A stretch of 56,883 nucleotides of DNA from Methanosarcina sp. 2.H.T.1A.6 (GCF_000979455.1 NZ_JJOY01000036.1:1-56883), one strand, 5' to 3'. Positions 44,726 to 54,059 are shown, counted from the first letter of the stretch. Numbers and translations: made by a program. Notes: generated by a model not told the origin, from the letters alone.

Positions 44726-47446
44726 ATGAGTGAGATCCGCCGTTTCTCCTCCAGACTCCACCGTCTTGACAAAGTATTTTTGGCTGAAAAATTGCGTGAT
44801 GCTACCTCTTACCGTCGTATAGCTGGCTACTTCCGTAGCTCGATCTTTGAGCTCGTGGGAGAGGAGATAGCCGCAATCCCCGACGTGCGCATAGTCTGCA
44901 ATAGCGAGCTGGATGCTGCTGATATTAGTATATCCCAAGCAGCGAGGGAGGCTGCACTTAAGGAACGATGGAACGATGTACCAGTGGAAGTAGACGCACT
45001 TCTGCAACGCGATCGCTACCGCAAGCTCTACGAATTACTCTCCCGGAGAAACGAACGCGGTGAACCAACTGTTCAGATAAGAGTTGTACCCAAGGATAAA
45101 GTATTCCTGCACGGCAAGGCAGGTGTGATCGAAGGACCATGGGGCAAGACTGCTTTTCTCGGTTCCATCAACGAGACAAAAAGCGCATTTACAGCCAATT
45201 ATGAGATTCTCTGGGAAGACCCATCGCCCGAGGGCGTGAAATGGGTCGACGAGGAATTTGAGGCTCTATGGAAGGAAGCGTACCTTTTGCCAGATGCTAT
45301 TGTCACTGAGATCAAACGACGGGCTGACAGGATCGAAGTAAGTTTTAGTGAAGTCGATGCAGCCGATGTGCCTGCGGCGGTGCTTGTAGAATCGCCTATT
45401 TACCGGGGAGGGGAGCAGCTTCAGCCCTGGCAGCGGTCCTTCGTGACAAAGTTTCTCGAACATCGCGAGATCTATGGAAAGGTACGCCTTCTCCTTGCGG
45501 ATGAGGTAGGTCTTGGCAAGACTTTATCCCTTGCTGCCAGCGCTCTAGTGTCTGTTGTACTAGATGATGGAGCGGTGCTAATCCTATGCCCCTCAACCCT
45601 TACTTTTCAGTGGCAAACTGAGCTAAAAGACCACCTTGGCATCCCGAGCGCTGTCTGGCATTCAGGCAAAAAAGTATGGATTGATCCGGATGGTCACATG
45701 ATTCGTACCCGCGGTACCGAGGATATCGGACACTGCCCATATCGTGTGGCGCTGGTCTCAACTGGTCTCATCTTCCATGCTTCTCCAGAGTGCGAAATTC
45801 TGCTCGGTCGAAATTATGGAACCGTCATCCTCGATGAAGCTCACAAGGCACGCCGTCGTGGTGGATTAGGCGAGAGGAAGGGTGAACCCAATAATCTGCT
45901 TGATTTCATGCTGAAGATTGGATCACGTACGAAGCACCTGCTACTTGGCACTGCCACTCCTATCCAGATAGATGTTCGTGAGTTATGGGACTTAATGCAT
46001 ATTCTGAACTCTGGAGCAGATTTTGTTCTTGGGCGCGGAAACCTTAGCATTTGGAGTAACTTCGAACGCTCACTTCCTTACGTAAAGGGTGAAACCAACC
46101 CGGTCGATGTAAAGGAGGTTTGGGAGCTTGTTCGCAATCCTTTGCCTCCTGGGTATGAACATGAAATCTTTGCAGACCTGCGAATGCTACTTGACATTGC
46201 AGACAAAAGTTTCTTTAGCGATAGGGGTTTTGGCTCTCTCGGATATACTCCCCAGTTGCGTCTCGAGAGCATTCTTGACGGTGAATTCTTCAAGAGTTAC
46301 AATCCCATTGTCCGTCATACAGTCCTCCGCAAGCGTCAAACACTCGAAGAACGCGGTTTGATTGAAAAGGTACGTGTCGATGTACACCCTGATCCCAACG
46401 TCTCATCTGACTTCTATAGAGGGCAGAGCTTTGTTGGTTTAGGTTTGCTGACTAATCATCCATTCAACCTAGCTTATGAGGCAGTTGAGCGATTCACCGA
46501 GCTTTTGGGTAGCCGTACTAAATCTGCTGGTTTTATGAGATCACTATTGCTACAACGCATCTGCTCAAGCTTTGCATCTGGTCGTAGTACTGCCAAAAGG
46601 ATGCTTGAGCGAGAACTTCTGGATGATGAAGAAGATGTTACTCAACTCGACAAAGCTCTGGATGGATTGACCCCAGAAGAGGCTAAATGTCTAAGGACTA
46701 TAGTGGAGGAACTTTCACGACCTGAAGCCCACGACCCAAAATTAAAAGCTATCAGGTACTTCCTTACTACTCATAAGATTGAACAAAAGACATGGCTCGA
46801 ACATGGATGTATTATATTCAGTCAATACTATGACACCTCACGCTGGGTTGGCGAAGAGCTGGCAAGAGACTTAAGTGGGGAAGTCGTTGCAGTGTACGCA
46901 GGTGCGGGTAAAAGCGGACTCTTTAGAGGTGGAGAGTTCGTATCTGTAGAACGAGAGGAAATCAAAAGGGCGGTGAAAAACCGCGAGATTCGACTCTTAG
47001 TCGCAACAGATGCTGCTTGCGAGGGTCTTAATTTACAGACCCTCGGTACTCTCATTAATATCGACTTGCCATGGAATCCGTCGCGCCTTGAACAACGGCT
47101 TGGACGCATCAAACGCTTTGGCCAATCAAGACGCAGTGTTGATATGCTGAATCTCGTCTACCACGACACACGCGATGAAAGGGTCTACCAGGTTATATCT
47201 CGCCGAATGAAGGATAAATATGACATTTTTGGAGGACTTCCTGACACTATCGACGATAGTTGGATTGATAGCGAGGAGAAACTTGAGGAGATGATAAACC
47301 TGTACATCCATCTCCGGCAAAAAACGCGAAATGTCTTTGAACTCCGGTATGAGGGAGCCATTGATCCTGATCAGAACCGCTGGGAGTCGTGTGCAAAAGT
47401 TTTCGGGCGGCGTGACGTCATAGAAAAACTCTCTGAGCCATGGTGA
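44726..47446 (+). CDS. helicase with N-terminal phospholipase D-like domain
   Basis: 906 residues. An N-terminal PLD-like part has VFLHGKAGVI with GSINETKSAF near residues 125-155 (the H-x-K and G-S-x-N half of an HKD site). The SNF2-type helicase core follows: LLADEVGLGKTLSLAASALV near residue 255, VILDEAHKARR near 367, LLLGTATPIQ near 408, and the C-terminal VATDAACEGLNLQTLG ... NPSRLEQRLGRIKRFGQSR (760-800, motifs V-VI). The combination with DUF499 ATPase and DUF1156 methylase fits a helicase-methylase-ATPase (Hma) type defence locus. GAGG precedes the ATG. Confidence 0.88.
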   Translation: MSEIRRFSSRLHRLDKVFLAEKLRDATSYRRIAGYFRSSIFELVGEEIAAIPDVRIVCNSELDAADISISQAAREAALKERWNDVPVEVDALLQRDRYRKLYELLSRRNERGEPTVQIRVVPKDKVFLHGKAGVIEGPWGKTAFLGSINETKSAFTANYEILWEDPSPEGVKWVDEEFEALWKEAYLLPDAIVTEIKRRADRIEVSFSEVDAADVPAAVLVESPIYRGGEQLQPWQRSFVTKFLEHREIYGKVRLLLADEVGLGKTLSLAASALVSVVLDDGAVLILCPSTLTFQWQTELKDHLGIPSAVWHSGKKVWIDPDGHMIRTRGTEDIGHCPYRVALVSTGLIFHASPECEILLGRNYGTVILDEAHKARRRGGLGERKGEPNNLLDFMLKIGSRTKHLLLGTATPIQIDVRELWDLMHILNSGADFVLGRGNLSIWSNFERSLPYVKGETNPVDVKEVWELVRNPLPPGYEHEIFADLRMLLDIADKSFFSDRGFGSLGYTPQLRLESILDGEFFKSYNPIVRHTVLRKRQTLEERGLIEKVRVDVHPDPNVSSDFYRGQSFVGLGLLTNHPFNLAYEAVERFTELLGSRTKSAGFMRSLLLQRICSSFASGRSTAKRMLERELLDDEEDVTQLDKALDGLTPEEAKCLRTIVEELSRPEAHDPKLKAIRYFLTTHKIEQKTWLEHGCIIFSQYYDTSRWVGEELARDLSGEVVAVYAGAGKSGLFRGGEFVSVEREEIKRAVKNREIRLLVATDAACEGLNLQTLGTLINIDLPWNPSRLEQRLGRIKRFGQSRRSVDMLNLVYHDTRDERVYQVISRRMKDKYDIFGGLPDTIDDSWIDSEEKLEEMINLYIHLRQKTRNVFELRYEGAIDPDQNRWESCAKVFGRRDVIEKLSEPW

Positions 47447-47628
47447 TAAATGAATAAGGAAACGAATATACCTTTATTTTCGTAGTTAAGATACATGCAA
47501 GAGCCGTTTAACTATTCTCATTGATTCCTTCGATAACTGCATTCTAAGCCCTTTCAGATGCACGGTAAGTCTTCCGCGCTGTTTCGGCCAGGGCTCAGTT
47601 ACACTTGGCCTGCTTGAAGATCTTGAAC

Positions 47629-47919
47629 TCATTCTGTAGTCTCGTAAACTTCTTTTTTCCACATCTCATATAATCGTCTTTTCTCTTCCGCTTCCTTTGC
47701 AAGCTTCAATAATTCCTCTGTCTTCCCTGCCTCAAGCATGGAGACCACAAGAAAAGCTGGAATAGAAGGGAATCCACCTTCATTCAGGTAGTGCCCCAGA
47801 GTGAAAGAGTTTTCCTCAAGTAATCGATTTACTATTTCGGAGTTTGGAAAGACATGTTTTACTGCTTCCCCGAACCCAATGGAGTAAATTAAAGGTTCTT
47901 GTCTCTTACGGGTTTCCAT
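47629..47919 (-). CDS. small hypothetical protein
   Basis: 96 residues, ATG with GAGG eight bases upstream. The N-terminal half is mixed, and the C-terminal half is a charged helix (AEEAEEKRRLYEMWKKEVYE type). No family was recognised. It lies 182 bases after the helicase stop, on the opposite strand, and upstream of a recombinase gene on the same strand. It may be an accessory gene of that recombinase or a regulator. Confidence 0.6.
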   Translation of the reverse strand: METRKRQEPLIYSIGFGEAVKHVFPNSEIVNRLLEENSFTLGHYLNEGGFPSIPAFLVVSMLEAGKTEELLKLAKEAEEKRRLYEMWKKEVYETTE

Positions 47920-48029
47920 AGATTAGCCTCTTCTCTGTTCTAAAGTATAGTGCAACAGATCCCACTTTCGAAAAAGAAGTAATTAAAGGAATTTATAGAG
48001 GTATTCTTTGTTGACTTTTGCTTAAAGTC

Positions 48030-48152
48030 CTACTCCACTGTCCTGAAGATTGCAGGTTTTCCAGGCCAGATATTTTTAACTAAGCCCTATGTGATCAGTT
48101 CAACCTCTGCGCCCTCTGCTTCGTATATCCTGATGCCCTCCCTCAAGTCTTG
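48030..48152 (-). pseudogene. short coding remnant with in-frame ambers
   Basis: The minus strand reads DLREGIRIYEAEGAEVELIT then TAG (48087-48089), then GLVKNIWPGKPAIFRTVE to another TAG (48030-48032). The text looks protein-like, but no start exists (TGA just upstream). It overlaps the last codons of the recombinase. Probably a truncated gene left by insertion. Confidence 0.3.
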
Positions 48153-48760
48153 TCATTTCTTAGAATCCCCCATTCCATTAACCTTTTTTTGATTTGATCC
48201 ATCTCCAGATCCGTAAAACTTAGTCCTTGATAATGATAAAGAGATGTCTCCGGATCATGACCTTGTCTCTGATAAACTTTAAAAGGCGGCACTCCTGAGC
48301 TCAGCATCCACGATTCGATGCTTTTTCTTGTGGTTTTAGCTGAGATTCCAAACGGATTAAAATCAGTTTTAACGGCCCATCTTTTAAGGTTCTGGTTCCA
48401 AGTGTCAATATCTGGAGGAGCAGGCCCATTGAAAAACTGATCAAGGATATAGGGAAGAGTAGAAGGTAGCAAATCTACTGTCCTTTCCTTTGCTTTCCTC
48501 TTTGCCTTCTTCTGTGCCTCTTCATTAAGTCGGATCTGGTTTCGATTCTCAGAATACCACTCAGGATGGTCATGTAGTCTTTGAATTTCGGCATACCTCA
48601 TCCCGGTTATTGTGGATAATTCAAAAATGGCTTTGTGTTTCTTTTTTGGGATCGATGCCTTAAATCTATCATATTCTGAAGGGACAAAGACACGAATTCC
48701 ATTTACATAAATGGCTTCCTTGTCCCTGGTAAATCCTGAAACTGGATACTTTTCTTTCAC
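48143..48760 (-). CDS. tyrosine recombinase/integrase-like protein (SSV-type catalytic domain)
   Basis: 205 residues from a GTG with no ribosome site. TGMRYAEIQRL near residue 57 supplies the first catalytic Arg. KTTRKSIESWML near residue 145 is a K-x-x-R box (H-x-x-R in most bacterial enzymes), and QGHDPETSLYHYQ near residue 165 gives the later His and the candidate nucleophile Tyr. The K-x-x-R form is typical of archaeal SSV-type integrases. Its N-terminal core-binding domain is short, so it may be truncated. It probably marks an integrated element or its decay; no tRNA att site is visible. Confidence 0.7.
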   Translation of the reverse strand: MKEKYPVSGFTRDKEAIYVNGIRVFVPSEYDRFKASIPKKKHKAIFELSTITGMRYAEIQRLHDHPEWYSENRNQIRLNEEAQKKAKRKAKERTVDLLPSTLPYILDQFFNGPAPPDIDTWNQNLKRWAVKTDFNPFGISAKTTRKSIESWMLSSGVPPFKVYQRQGHDPETSLYHYQGLSFTDLEMDQIKKRLMEWGILRNDKT

Positions 48761-48853
48761 AACATACTATACAGTTGTTTTCCTAAAAGTACTTTATTAT
48801 TGATTGAATATGATTCTCTTCAAGGATCATCCGTTGAGATAAAGAGCAAAATG

Positions 48854-48886
48854 CAGTAGTTTTATATGAAAACTACTGGATTTTTT
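48854..48886 (+). terminator. 10-bp hairpin followed by T-run
   Basis: CAGTAGTTTT (48854-48863) pairs perfectly with AAAACTACTG (48869-48878) around a 5-base loop, then six T at 48881-48886. On the plus strand this has the form of an intrinsic terminator, but no plus-strand gene lies just upstream. On the minus strand it follows the SEC-C gene by about 125 bases. Confidence 0.45.
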
Positions 48887-49003
48887 AGCATTCAAAAACA
48901 CGATCAAAGTTTGAAAAAAGATAGGAAAGTGCTAACCTCTTTTAATTCAAAAGTCACCCTTTTGCACATTATACGCTGTTGCCAACAGAGGTTTCAGAAT
49001 AGC

Positions 49004-52000
49004 TTAGGACTCCTGCATAGACAAAATTTCATCCAATGAACTCAATCCATTTCTTACCAACTGGCTGTATGCGATAAAAGGTAGAGGCATGGCTCGAATA
49101 TAAGGAGCCGGAATTTCATTCGATACAATAAACAAAGAATCAACTAAAAATAATTCATTTTTTAATCCATAAGCTCTAATTAAAACATCAACATTAGCTT
49201 TAACCCATTCATGTCTCTTAATGTGTTTTTTAGTCCAGGAGTTATCTTCTTCATTATCCCCAATTAATCTTTCAATCTCATTTGCAATTTCTTGTGGATT
49301 TCTCCCGTAATTTAGGTCTTTACATTCAACTAATAATATCCTCTTACTCTTTTCGTCAATTACAAGCACATCAATATCTCCCAGATCAATCTCCGCATTT
49401 AACTTTTTCCCAGGTTTGATCGGAACCTCATGATCTACTTTGCAACTCGTATTATCTATGAACCATTGTTCTACCTTTTGTCTGAATCTCTTACCTTTCT
49501 CATTTATAATGGTTCCAATTAATGATTTCATTCCCTCAGGAGTATTCTCGTTGATGTGATATCGACCTGTCCTTACAAGTCCTATTAAATTAATACATGC
49601 TTCTTCTACATGACAAGGTCCCCAGAATACTAACGGATTCTCTTCGACTTTTGGTCCAATAACAAGAGGACGTCGTATATATGAAAGTCTTCGGTTATAT
49701 TTCCAAGGCCATATATCATTATATTCAAATCCTGCTGGTGGTTTTTCCCATTTTTTTCTTGGGAACTGAGAAAATAATTCTATTGCTTGCTCAATAGTTT
49801 CATCATCCCACATTAGGATCTCCTTCAGTTTTAATTTCATATCAGATAGATGGAGAGAAGGAGCTGCAACTTCCTGTTCAAATCCAATATCCATAAGAAA
49901 ATGGTAGAAATCTATTATTTGAGATAGGGATAATCCAAACTCTGCCTTAAAAGCCGCCTCATATATAGGATCAATATCAGTTTTTTCCTCTTGGTTTAAA
50001 ATGAAATTACTTTTGAAACTAGAGATTGAGTGCTCTAAGTGTTCTAAAATCTTGTTTTTCATGAAAGGATTGTAAACCTTATCAAATGCTTCTTTATCAA
50101 CACCTATCCGACCTGATTCAAGAATTGAAAGCTCATGGTCAATTATTTTGGTATGAATGTGATCGCTAATCATTGACCAGTTGATAAGACGGTCGGTGAT
50201 TGCAAGCAGCATATCAAAATCTGCTACACTTAGCTCCTTATTACCTTTTGGAGGTTCGGCAGAAACAATTTCTATGAGAGTCCTTAGAGACAATGCAGTA
50301 GAAGTAATTACTTGTGTTTCTTCTAGTTCCTCAGCTACTTTTAATGGAACTCCTGTAAAGCATTCAATAGTTGTAGCAGTAGTAAGATCTTTTAAAGCTT
50401 TATAATGTGAAAGCGCTTCATTATAAGTAATAAATCGCTTAATAAGAGATTCCCAAGAATACATATGAATGATTGATTTTAACCTTGCATAATAAATGTC
50501 AACGATTTTTTCGCATAGCTTTTCCTTTTCAATTTTAGATTCAATCACTTTACCCACAGGATATTTTTGCTTATCTAGTTCATTTACCAACTCATCCATC
50601 TGCTCTTGAACGTCATGTTTTTGAAGCTTACGAACCATAGGAACATAACGATCGTCTAAACGCACACTATAAGAAGTGTCTACCGTGAATATTTTTTTCT
50701 TGTTCCCAAACGGTGCATGAATATCAAGAAAACGCTTAATTTCTGCTATATCTAAAGTATTATGTAAATTTTTACTTTCCAACAATTTCCCAAATGTTTG
50801 CATTAATGATTCAAGCATTAACCGCTCACCAAGATTATCATGGCGTTGTAAAAAAGGTTCGATCTCTATTGGAATTGTAAATTTTATAGAAGAATCACTA
50901 ACCTTCCAATTAAAAGATAAGGAAGATGAATCTGTATTTATTTTAGATTTCTTTATATTTACCCATTTTTCAGGCTCTCCAAAAGAGAAAATTATAGTGA
51001 TAGGAGTGCGTCCTAAAGGTGAAAGATGCTCTTTAAGGCCTGGAGTTAATTGCCATAACCAATATGAAAATGTTTCAGTAAACTCTAAATTAGTTTTATT
51101 AAGTTTAGGGAAACATTTTGTAATTTCCAATGTAGGCCCAACCCATATTGGTTGCAGATAACCTTCTATCAGTTGATAAGAAAACCTTCCAAAAGAATAC
51201 TCAGGAACATAAATAGGAATATTTGATTCTAGATATCTTCTTACTACAACAATAAAGTTATCTGAGCTACTTGTCAAAGAGGCATGTTTGTCCCACATAT
51301 GTTTAACTTTTATTTTTAAATTCAGACCATAACCTGGGAGTAAATACAGATGAGTAGGTTTTTTCCTATCATCTAGGTAAAATGAATGATTATGTTCATA
51401 GTAAAGAGAAAATTTATCCAGGAAAGTTGAAAAGGGTGAAAAGTTATATTTTTTTTCTGCTCTTGCATACTTCCAAAGTGCCAAACTATCAAGATCACCA
51501 AGTTTACTAACAACTTCCAAATCTTCAATAGAGATAGGTAAAGTTTGATTCCCTTGTGAGTGAATAGCAATTTGGGCCGGTCTTCCAATTCTTCCAAAAA
51601 TCTTAATCACAAAAATATCATTATTTAAAAAATTATTTATCTTTTTTAAATATTGATTGATTAATTTATCACGAGAAAAGATATCTTGAGAGAGGACTGC
51701 AGGTTTCCATTCCTCATAAGGATCTTCTGCTGAATATCCATCGCCGTTGTCTACAGTTAATTGAACGTAAACAAGCTTATCAGAATCTATCCTAAAGACT
51801 TGCTCTTTGATTGGTAAATTATCTTTCAGAGAAGGTAAATCAATATTTAGAGGTTTGAAATGCATTAATCTGAAATATTCTTGAGCATTTTTCCACAAAA
51901 CATTTTTGTATTTTTCTGCAAGAACTTTAACTGCGTTGTATCTATAAGCTGCGACCCATATAAAATGGCGCAAACAAGAAACAATTGAACCTGGATGAGT

Positions 52001-52840
52001 TACAACTATCTTATCTTCGATCTCAACTAAAGGGCGTAAAATAAGAGGATTATTTGTTACTGAAGGATTGGCAAAGACATAATCTCCAGCTGGAATTTTA
52101 AAAGGAGTCAAAGATTCGTTTGTCAAGCCATGCTTAATAAGTAATTCATCTACTTCTTTTTTAGTAAACACCACAGAAGAAGTAAGTTTCTGGATTTGAC
52201 TTTCATCAGTTGATACAATATCAGTTCTCCATGTGTCGGGACTTGTCATATTTCGGAAGTGGCCTGCGCGTTTTGCAATCTCATTACTTAATATTAGTAG
52301 GGATAATGCACTCGGCCAAACAGCCAGAATAAAATCAATAGGAAAGTCACTTTCACTTAGGTGGATGGATTCTAAAAGAGCAGAGAGGATGTATGTTTCC
52401 TCAGTAACACCAGGATATATAACATAGTTTCCACCATAGACAACGATATTTTCAGTAAAAAGGCTTTCAGGAGGATCTTCTAAAATCCCAATATCTCCAT
52501 CTGTAGGTAGATATTTATTAAGAATATCTCTTAAATGAATTGGATCTATGGATAACTCACCTTCACTTTGTAGAGAGCACGCAATTTGTATGGCCATTTC
52601 TAAACGGATAGTGTGAGATTGGTTTTCAGGAAGGATCTGAAGACCAGAGAGCATTGGTATTAGCTCAGATGGACTATACTTTCTGAACTCTTCTTTTAAT
52701 AGATCAAGTTCAGGTAATGGTTTTTTTGAAGAAAGGTTCAGATTTTTAGACAAACAACAATGTTTATATTTCCTACCACTTCCACAAGGACAGGAATCGT
52801 TTCTTCCTATCTTTTTTAAATTTCTATTTCTTTTTGCCAT
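49004..52840 (-). CDS. large SEC-C protein with C-terminal PD-(D/E)XK-like nuclease domain
   Basis: 1278 residues from ATG 52840 (MAKRNRNLKKIGRNDSCP). The frame stays open to 52930, but those 30 residues look like non-coding AT-rich DNA; no strong ribosome site is seen for either start. GRNDSCPCGSGRKYKHCC (about 12-29) is a zinc-binding SEC-C motif. About 1100 residues without a recognised domain follow, mostly helical. Near residues 1135-1180, VDHEVPIKPGKKLNAEIDLGDIDVLVIDE then ILLVECKDL gives the E...D-x-D...E-C-K layout of a PD-(D/E)XK nuclease. SEC-C domains joined to nucleases occur in defence genes, so an anti-phage effector is plausible. It is a single-gene unit. Confidence 0.7.
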   Translation of the reverse strand: MAKRNRNLKKIGRNDSCPCGSGRKYKHCCLSKNLNLSSKKPLPELDLLKEEFRKYSPSELIPMLSGLQILPENQSHTIRLEMAIQIACSLQSEGELSIDPIHLRDILNKYLPTDGDIGILEDPPESLFTENIVVYGGNYVIYPGVTEETYILSALLESIHLSESDFPIDFILAVWPSALSLLILSNEIAKRAGHFRNMTSPDTWRTDIVSTDESQIQKLTSSVVFTKKEVDELLIKHGLTNESLTPFKIPAGDYVFANPSVTNNPLILRPLVEIEDKIVVTHPGSIVSCLRHFIWVAAYRYNAVKVLAEKYKNVLWKNAQEYFRLMHFKPLNIDLPSLKDNLPIKEQVFRIDSDKLVYVQLTVDNGDGYSAEDPYEEWKPAVLSQDIFSRDKLINQYLKKINNFLNNDIFVIKIFGRIGRPAQIAIHSQGNQTLPISIEDLEVVSKLGDLDSLALWKYARAEKKYNFSPFSTFLDKFSLYYEHNHSFYLDDRKKPTHLYLLPGYGLNLKIKVKHMWDKHASLTSSSDNFIVVVRRYLESNIPIYVPEYSFGRFSYQLIEGYLQPIWVGPTLEITKCFPKLNKTNLEFTETFSYWLWQLTPGLKEHLSPLGRTPITIIFSFGEPEKWVNIKKSKINTDSSSLSFNWKVSDSSIKFTIPIEIEPFLQRHDNLGERLMLESLMQTFGKLLESKNLHNTLDIAEIKRFLDIHAPFGNKKKIFTVDTSYSVRLDDRYVPMVRKLQKHDVQEQMDELVNELDKQKYPVGKVIESKIEKEKLCEKIVDIYYARLKSIIHMYSWESLIKRFITYNEALSHYKALKDLTTATTIECFTGVPLKVAEELEETQVITSTALSLRTLIEIVSAEPPKGNKELSVADFDMLLAITDRLINWSMISDHIHTKIIDHELSILESGRIGVDKEAFDKVYNPFMKNKILEHLEHSISSFKSNFILNQEEKTDIDPIYEAAFKAEFGLSLSQIIDFYHFLMDIGFEQEVAAPSLHLSDMKLKLKEILMWDDETIEQAIELFSQFPRKKWEKPPAGFEYNDIWPWKYNRRLSYIRRPLVIGPKVEENPLVFWGPCHVEEACINLIGLVRTGRYHINENTPEGMKSLIGTIINEKGKRFRQKVEQWFIDNTSCKVDHEVPIKPGKKLNAEIDLGDIDVLVIDEKSKRILLVECKDLNYGRNPQEIANEIERLIGDNEEDNSWTKKHIKRHEWVKANVDVLIRAYGLKNELFLVDSLFIVSNEIPAPYIRAMPLPFIAYSQLVRNGLSSLDEILSMQES

Positions 52841-52930
52841 ACCGATCACGTGAAAATATACTCCTGAAACTTCAAAACTTAAGATTAATTGGTTATATAT
52901 AAAGAATATATTGAAGTAAGAAGCTATCAA

Positions 52931-53237
52931 AGAAGAAGTTATCGAATTTTCCTTTTGTGTGTGATTAAAGCACAGTTTATTTTAACTTCACTATTTAGAT
53001 CCGACCTTCCGCAGATGTTTTCAAAAAAATAACATTTTTCTTGATATCGTTTTTGGAGAATTATTCAAAAATCTGCAGTTATTATCTCAACTGAAACTTC
53101 GGGAAATGGCTGCTGAAATCTTTGAATGAAGGCAAAAGGTCGAAAATTTTGGAGAATTTCAAAAATAGGTATTTGAGTAACTAGAGCGGTTTTCAGAAAA
53201 ACGATAGCAGGAAAAATTATGAAAAATGAACGGACAT
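52931..53237. other. short spacer before the intron
   Basis: About 300 bases with frequent stops on both strands; nothing recognisable. The minus-strand promoter of the SEC-C gene should lie in the left part. Confidence 0.5.
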
Positions 53238-53278
53238 GTCGGGTAAGTAGGGAGGATTACTCCTCCTTTCTCCCCTAG

Positions 53279-53312
53279 GAACCGTACTTGAAAGTTTCCC
53301 TTCATACGGCTC
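53279..53312 (-). ncRNA. group II intron domain V
   Basis: A 34-base hairpin starting GAGCCGTATG and ending AAGTACGGTTC on the minus strand. The length, the AGC-type/GAGCC-GGTTC closing stem and the internal bulge match the most conserved, catalytic domain of group II introns. Confidence 0.85.
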
Positions 53313-53343
53313 GAGTGTTTTCAAACCTTTTCTGTATCAGGCA

Positions 53344-53613
53344 TCAGTTATTTTGCATAACTGATTTTGTGATTCTGGATAACAGCTCACTGACATGACT
53401 GTCTGTAAGCCTCTCACCTATCGGTGTCTTTGAGTATCTTACATTCGTGAGTTTGTTTCCATTCACACAAGAAAACACCATCAGTAAGTCTGCATCCTTT
53501 CGGATCAAGGCAAAGTTTGAACCTCTATCCAATCCATTACAGATTGACATTCGCTTTTTACTGAATCCTCTACCCTCAATGCCTTCGTCATCCCTCGCGG
53601 GAGTCCTACCCAT
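53344..53613 (-). CDS. 89-codon frame inside the intron
   Basis: The frame is open, starting MGRTPARDDEGIEGRGFSKK, but it has no reverse transcriptase, maturase or HNH motif and lies where domain IV is expected. It may be the remnant of intron-encoded sequence or structural RNA that happens to be open. I would not treat it as an expressed gene. Confidence 0.25.
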   Translation of the reverse strand: MGRTPARDDEGIEGRGFSKKRMSICNGLDRGSNFALIRKDADLLMVFSCVNGNKLTNVRYSKTPIGERLTDSHVSELLSRITKSVMQNN

Positions 53614-54059
53614 TATGGGAGCATTTAGGGCTTACCAAGTTCTATACTACAAATAATGTGAATACCTTAGAAGCCATCTATAAACCGAGAATCATTTGTC
53701 CATTTGCCATAATGTCCGCAGACCCATTATAGCCCGATTCTGTACCTTTTGGTTAAGCGCGTCAACCTGCTTTCGCTTATTCCACTTCACGATTCTTACG
53801 ATGGTTCACTTTACGTTCTTCATAGTATTCTTATCCTAACCAATTATCAAAGTCAGGCTCCTTGATTTCTTGATATTGTCATGTGAGCTCCACACACAAA
53901 CGTTACCATTTATGCATGTCACAGTAGGATTACCTCAAATAGAAGAGGTAGCGTAATGGCGCGATTCATAGTATAGCTTCTTGTCGCACCTGCGGAAAGT
54001 GGGTTAGATGGTTTGCAGTGATTTTTCACTTAAATCATCAAATTATACTCTTAAAGTAA

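Larger units (their letters stand above)
53238..53989 (-). mobile_element. group II intron without reverse transcriptase
   Basis: On the minus strand the element begins GTGCGACAAGAAG at 53989, the classic group II 5' end, and finishes with a domain V and a GGAGG...CCTCC domain VI ending near ...CCCGAC (53238). Length is about 750 bases, much shorter than a full intron with reverse transcriptase (typically 2-3 kb). Only a 89-codon frame (53344-53613) lies inside, without RT motifs. It therefore cannot splice or move without a helper protein from another copy. The exact 3' boundary is uncertain by a few bases. Confidence 0.75.

Noticed and set aside
38267-47320. Long minus-strand frames across the DUF499/DUF1156/helicase genes
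   Set aside because: They are shadows of strongly supported plus-strand genes with intact motifs.
52841-52930. 30-residue N-terminal extension of the SEC-C protein
   Set aside because: AT-rich, hydrophobic leader-like text with no ribosome site; the SEC-C domain starts naturally after ATG 52840.
53344-53613. Intron reverse transcriptase
   Set aside because: The frame lacks any RT or maturase motif and is only 89 codons.
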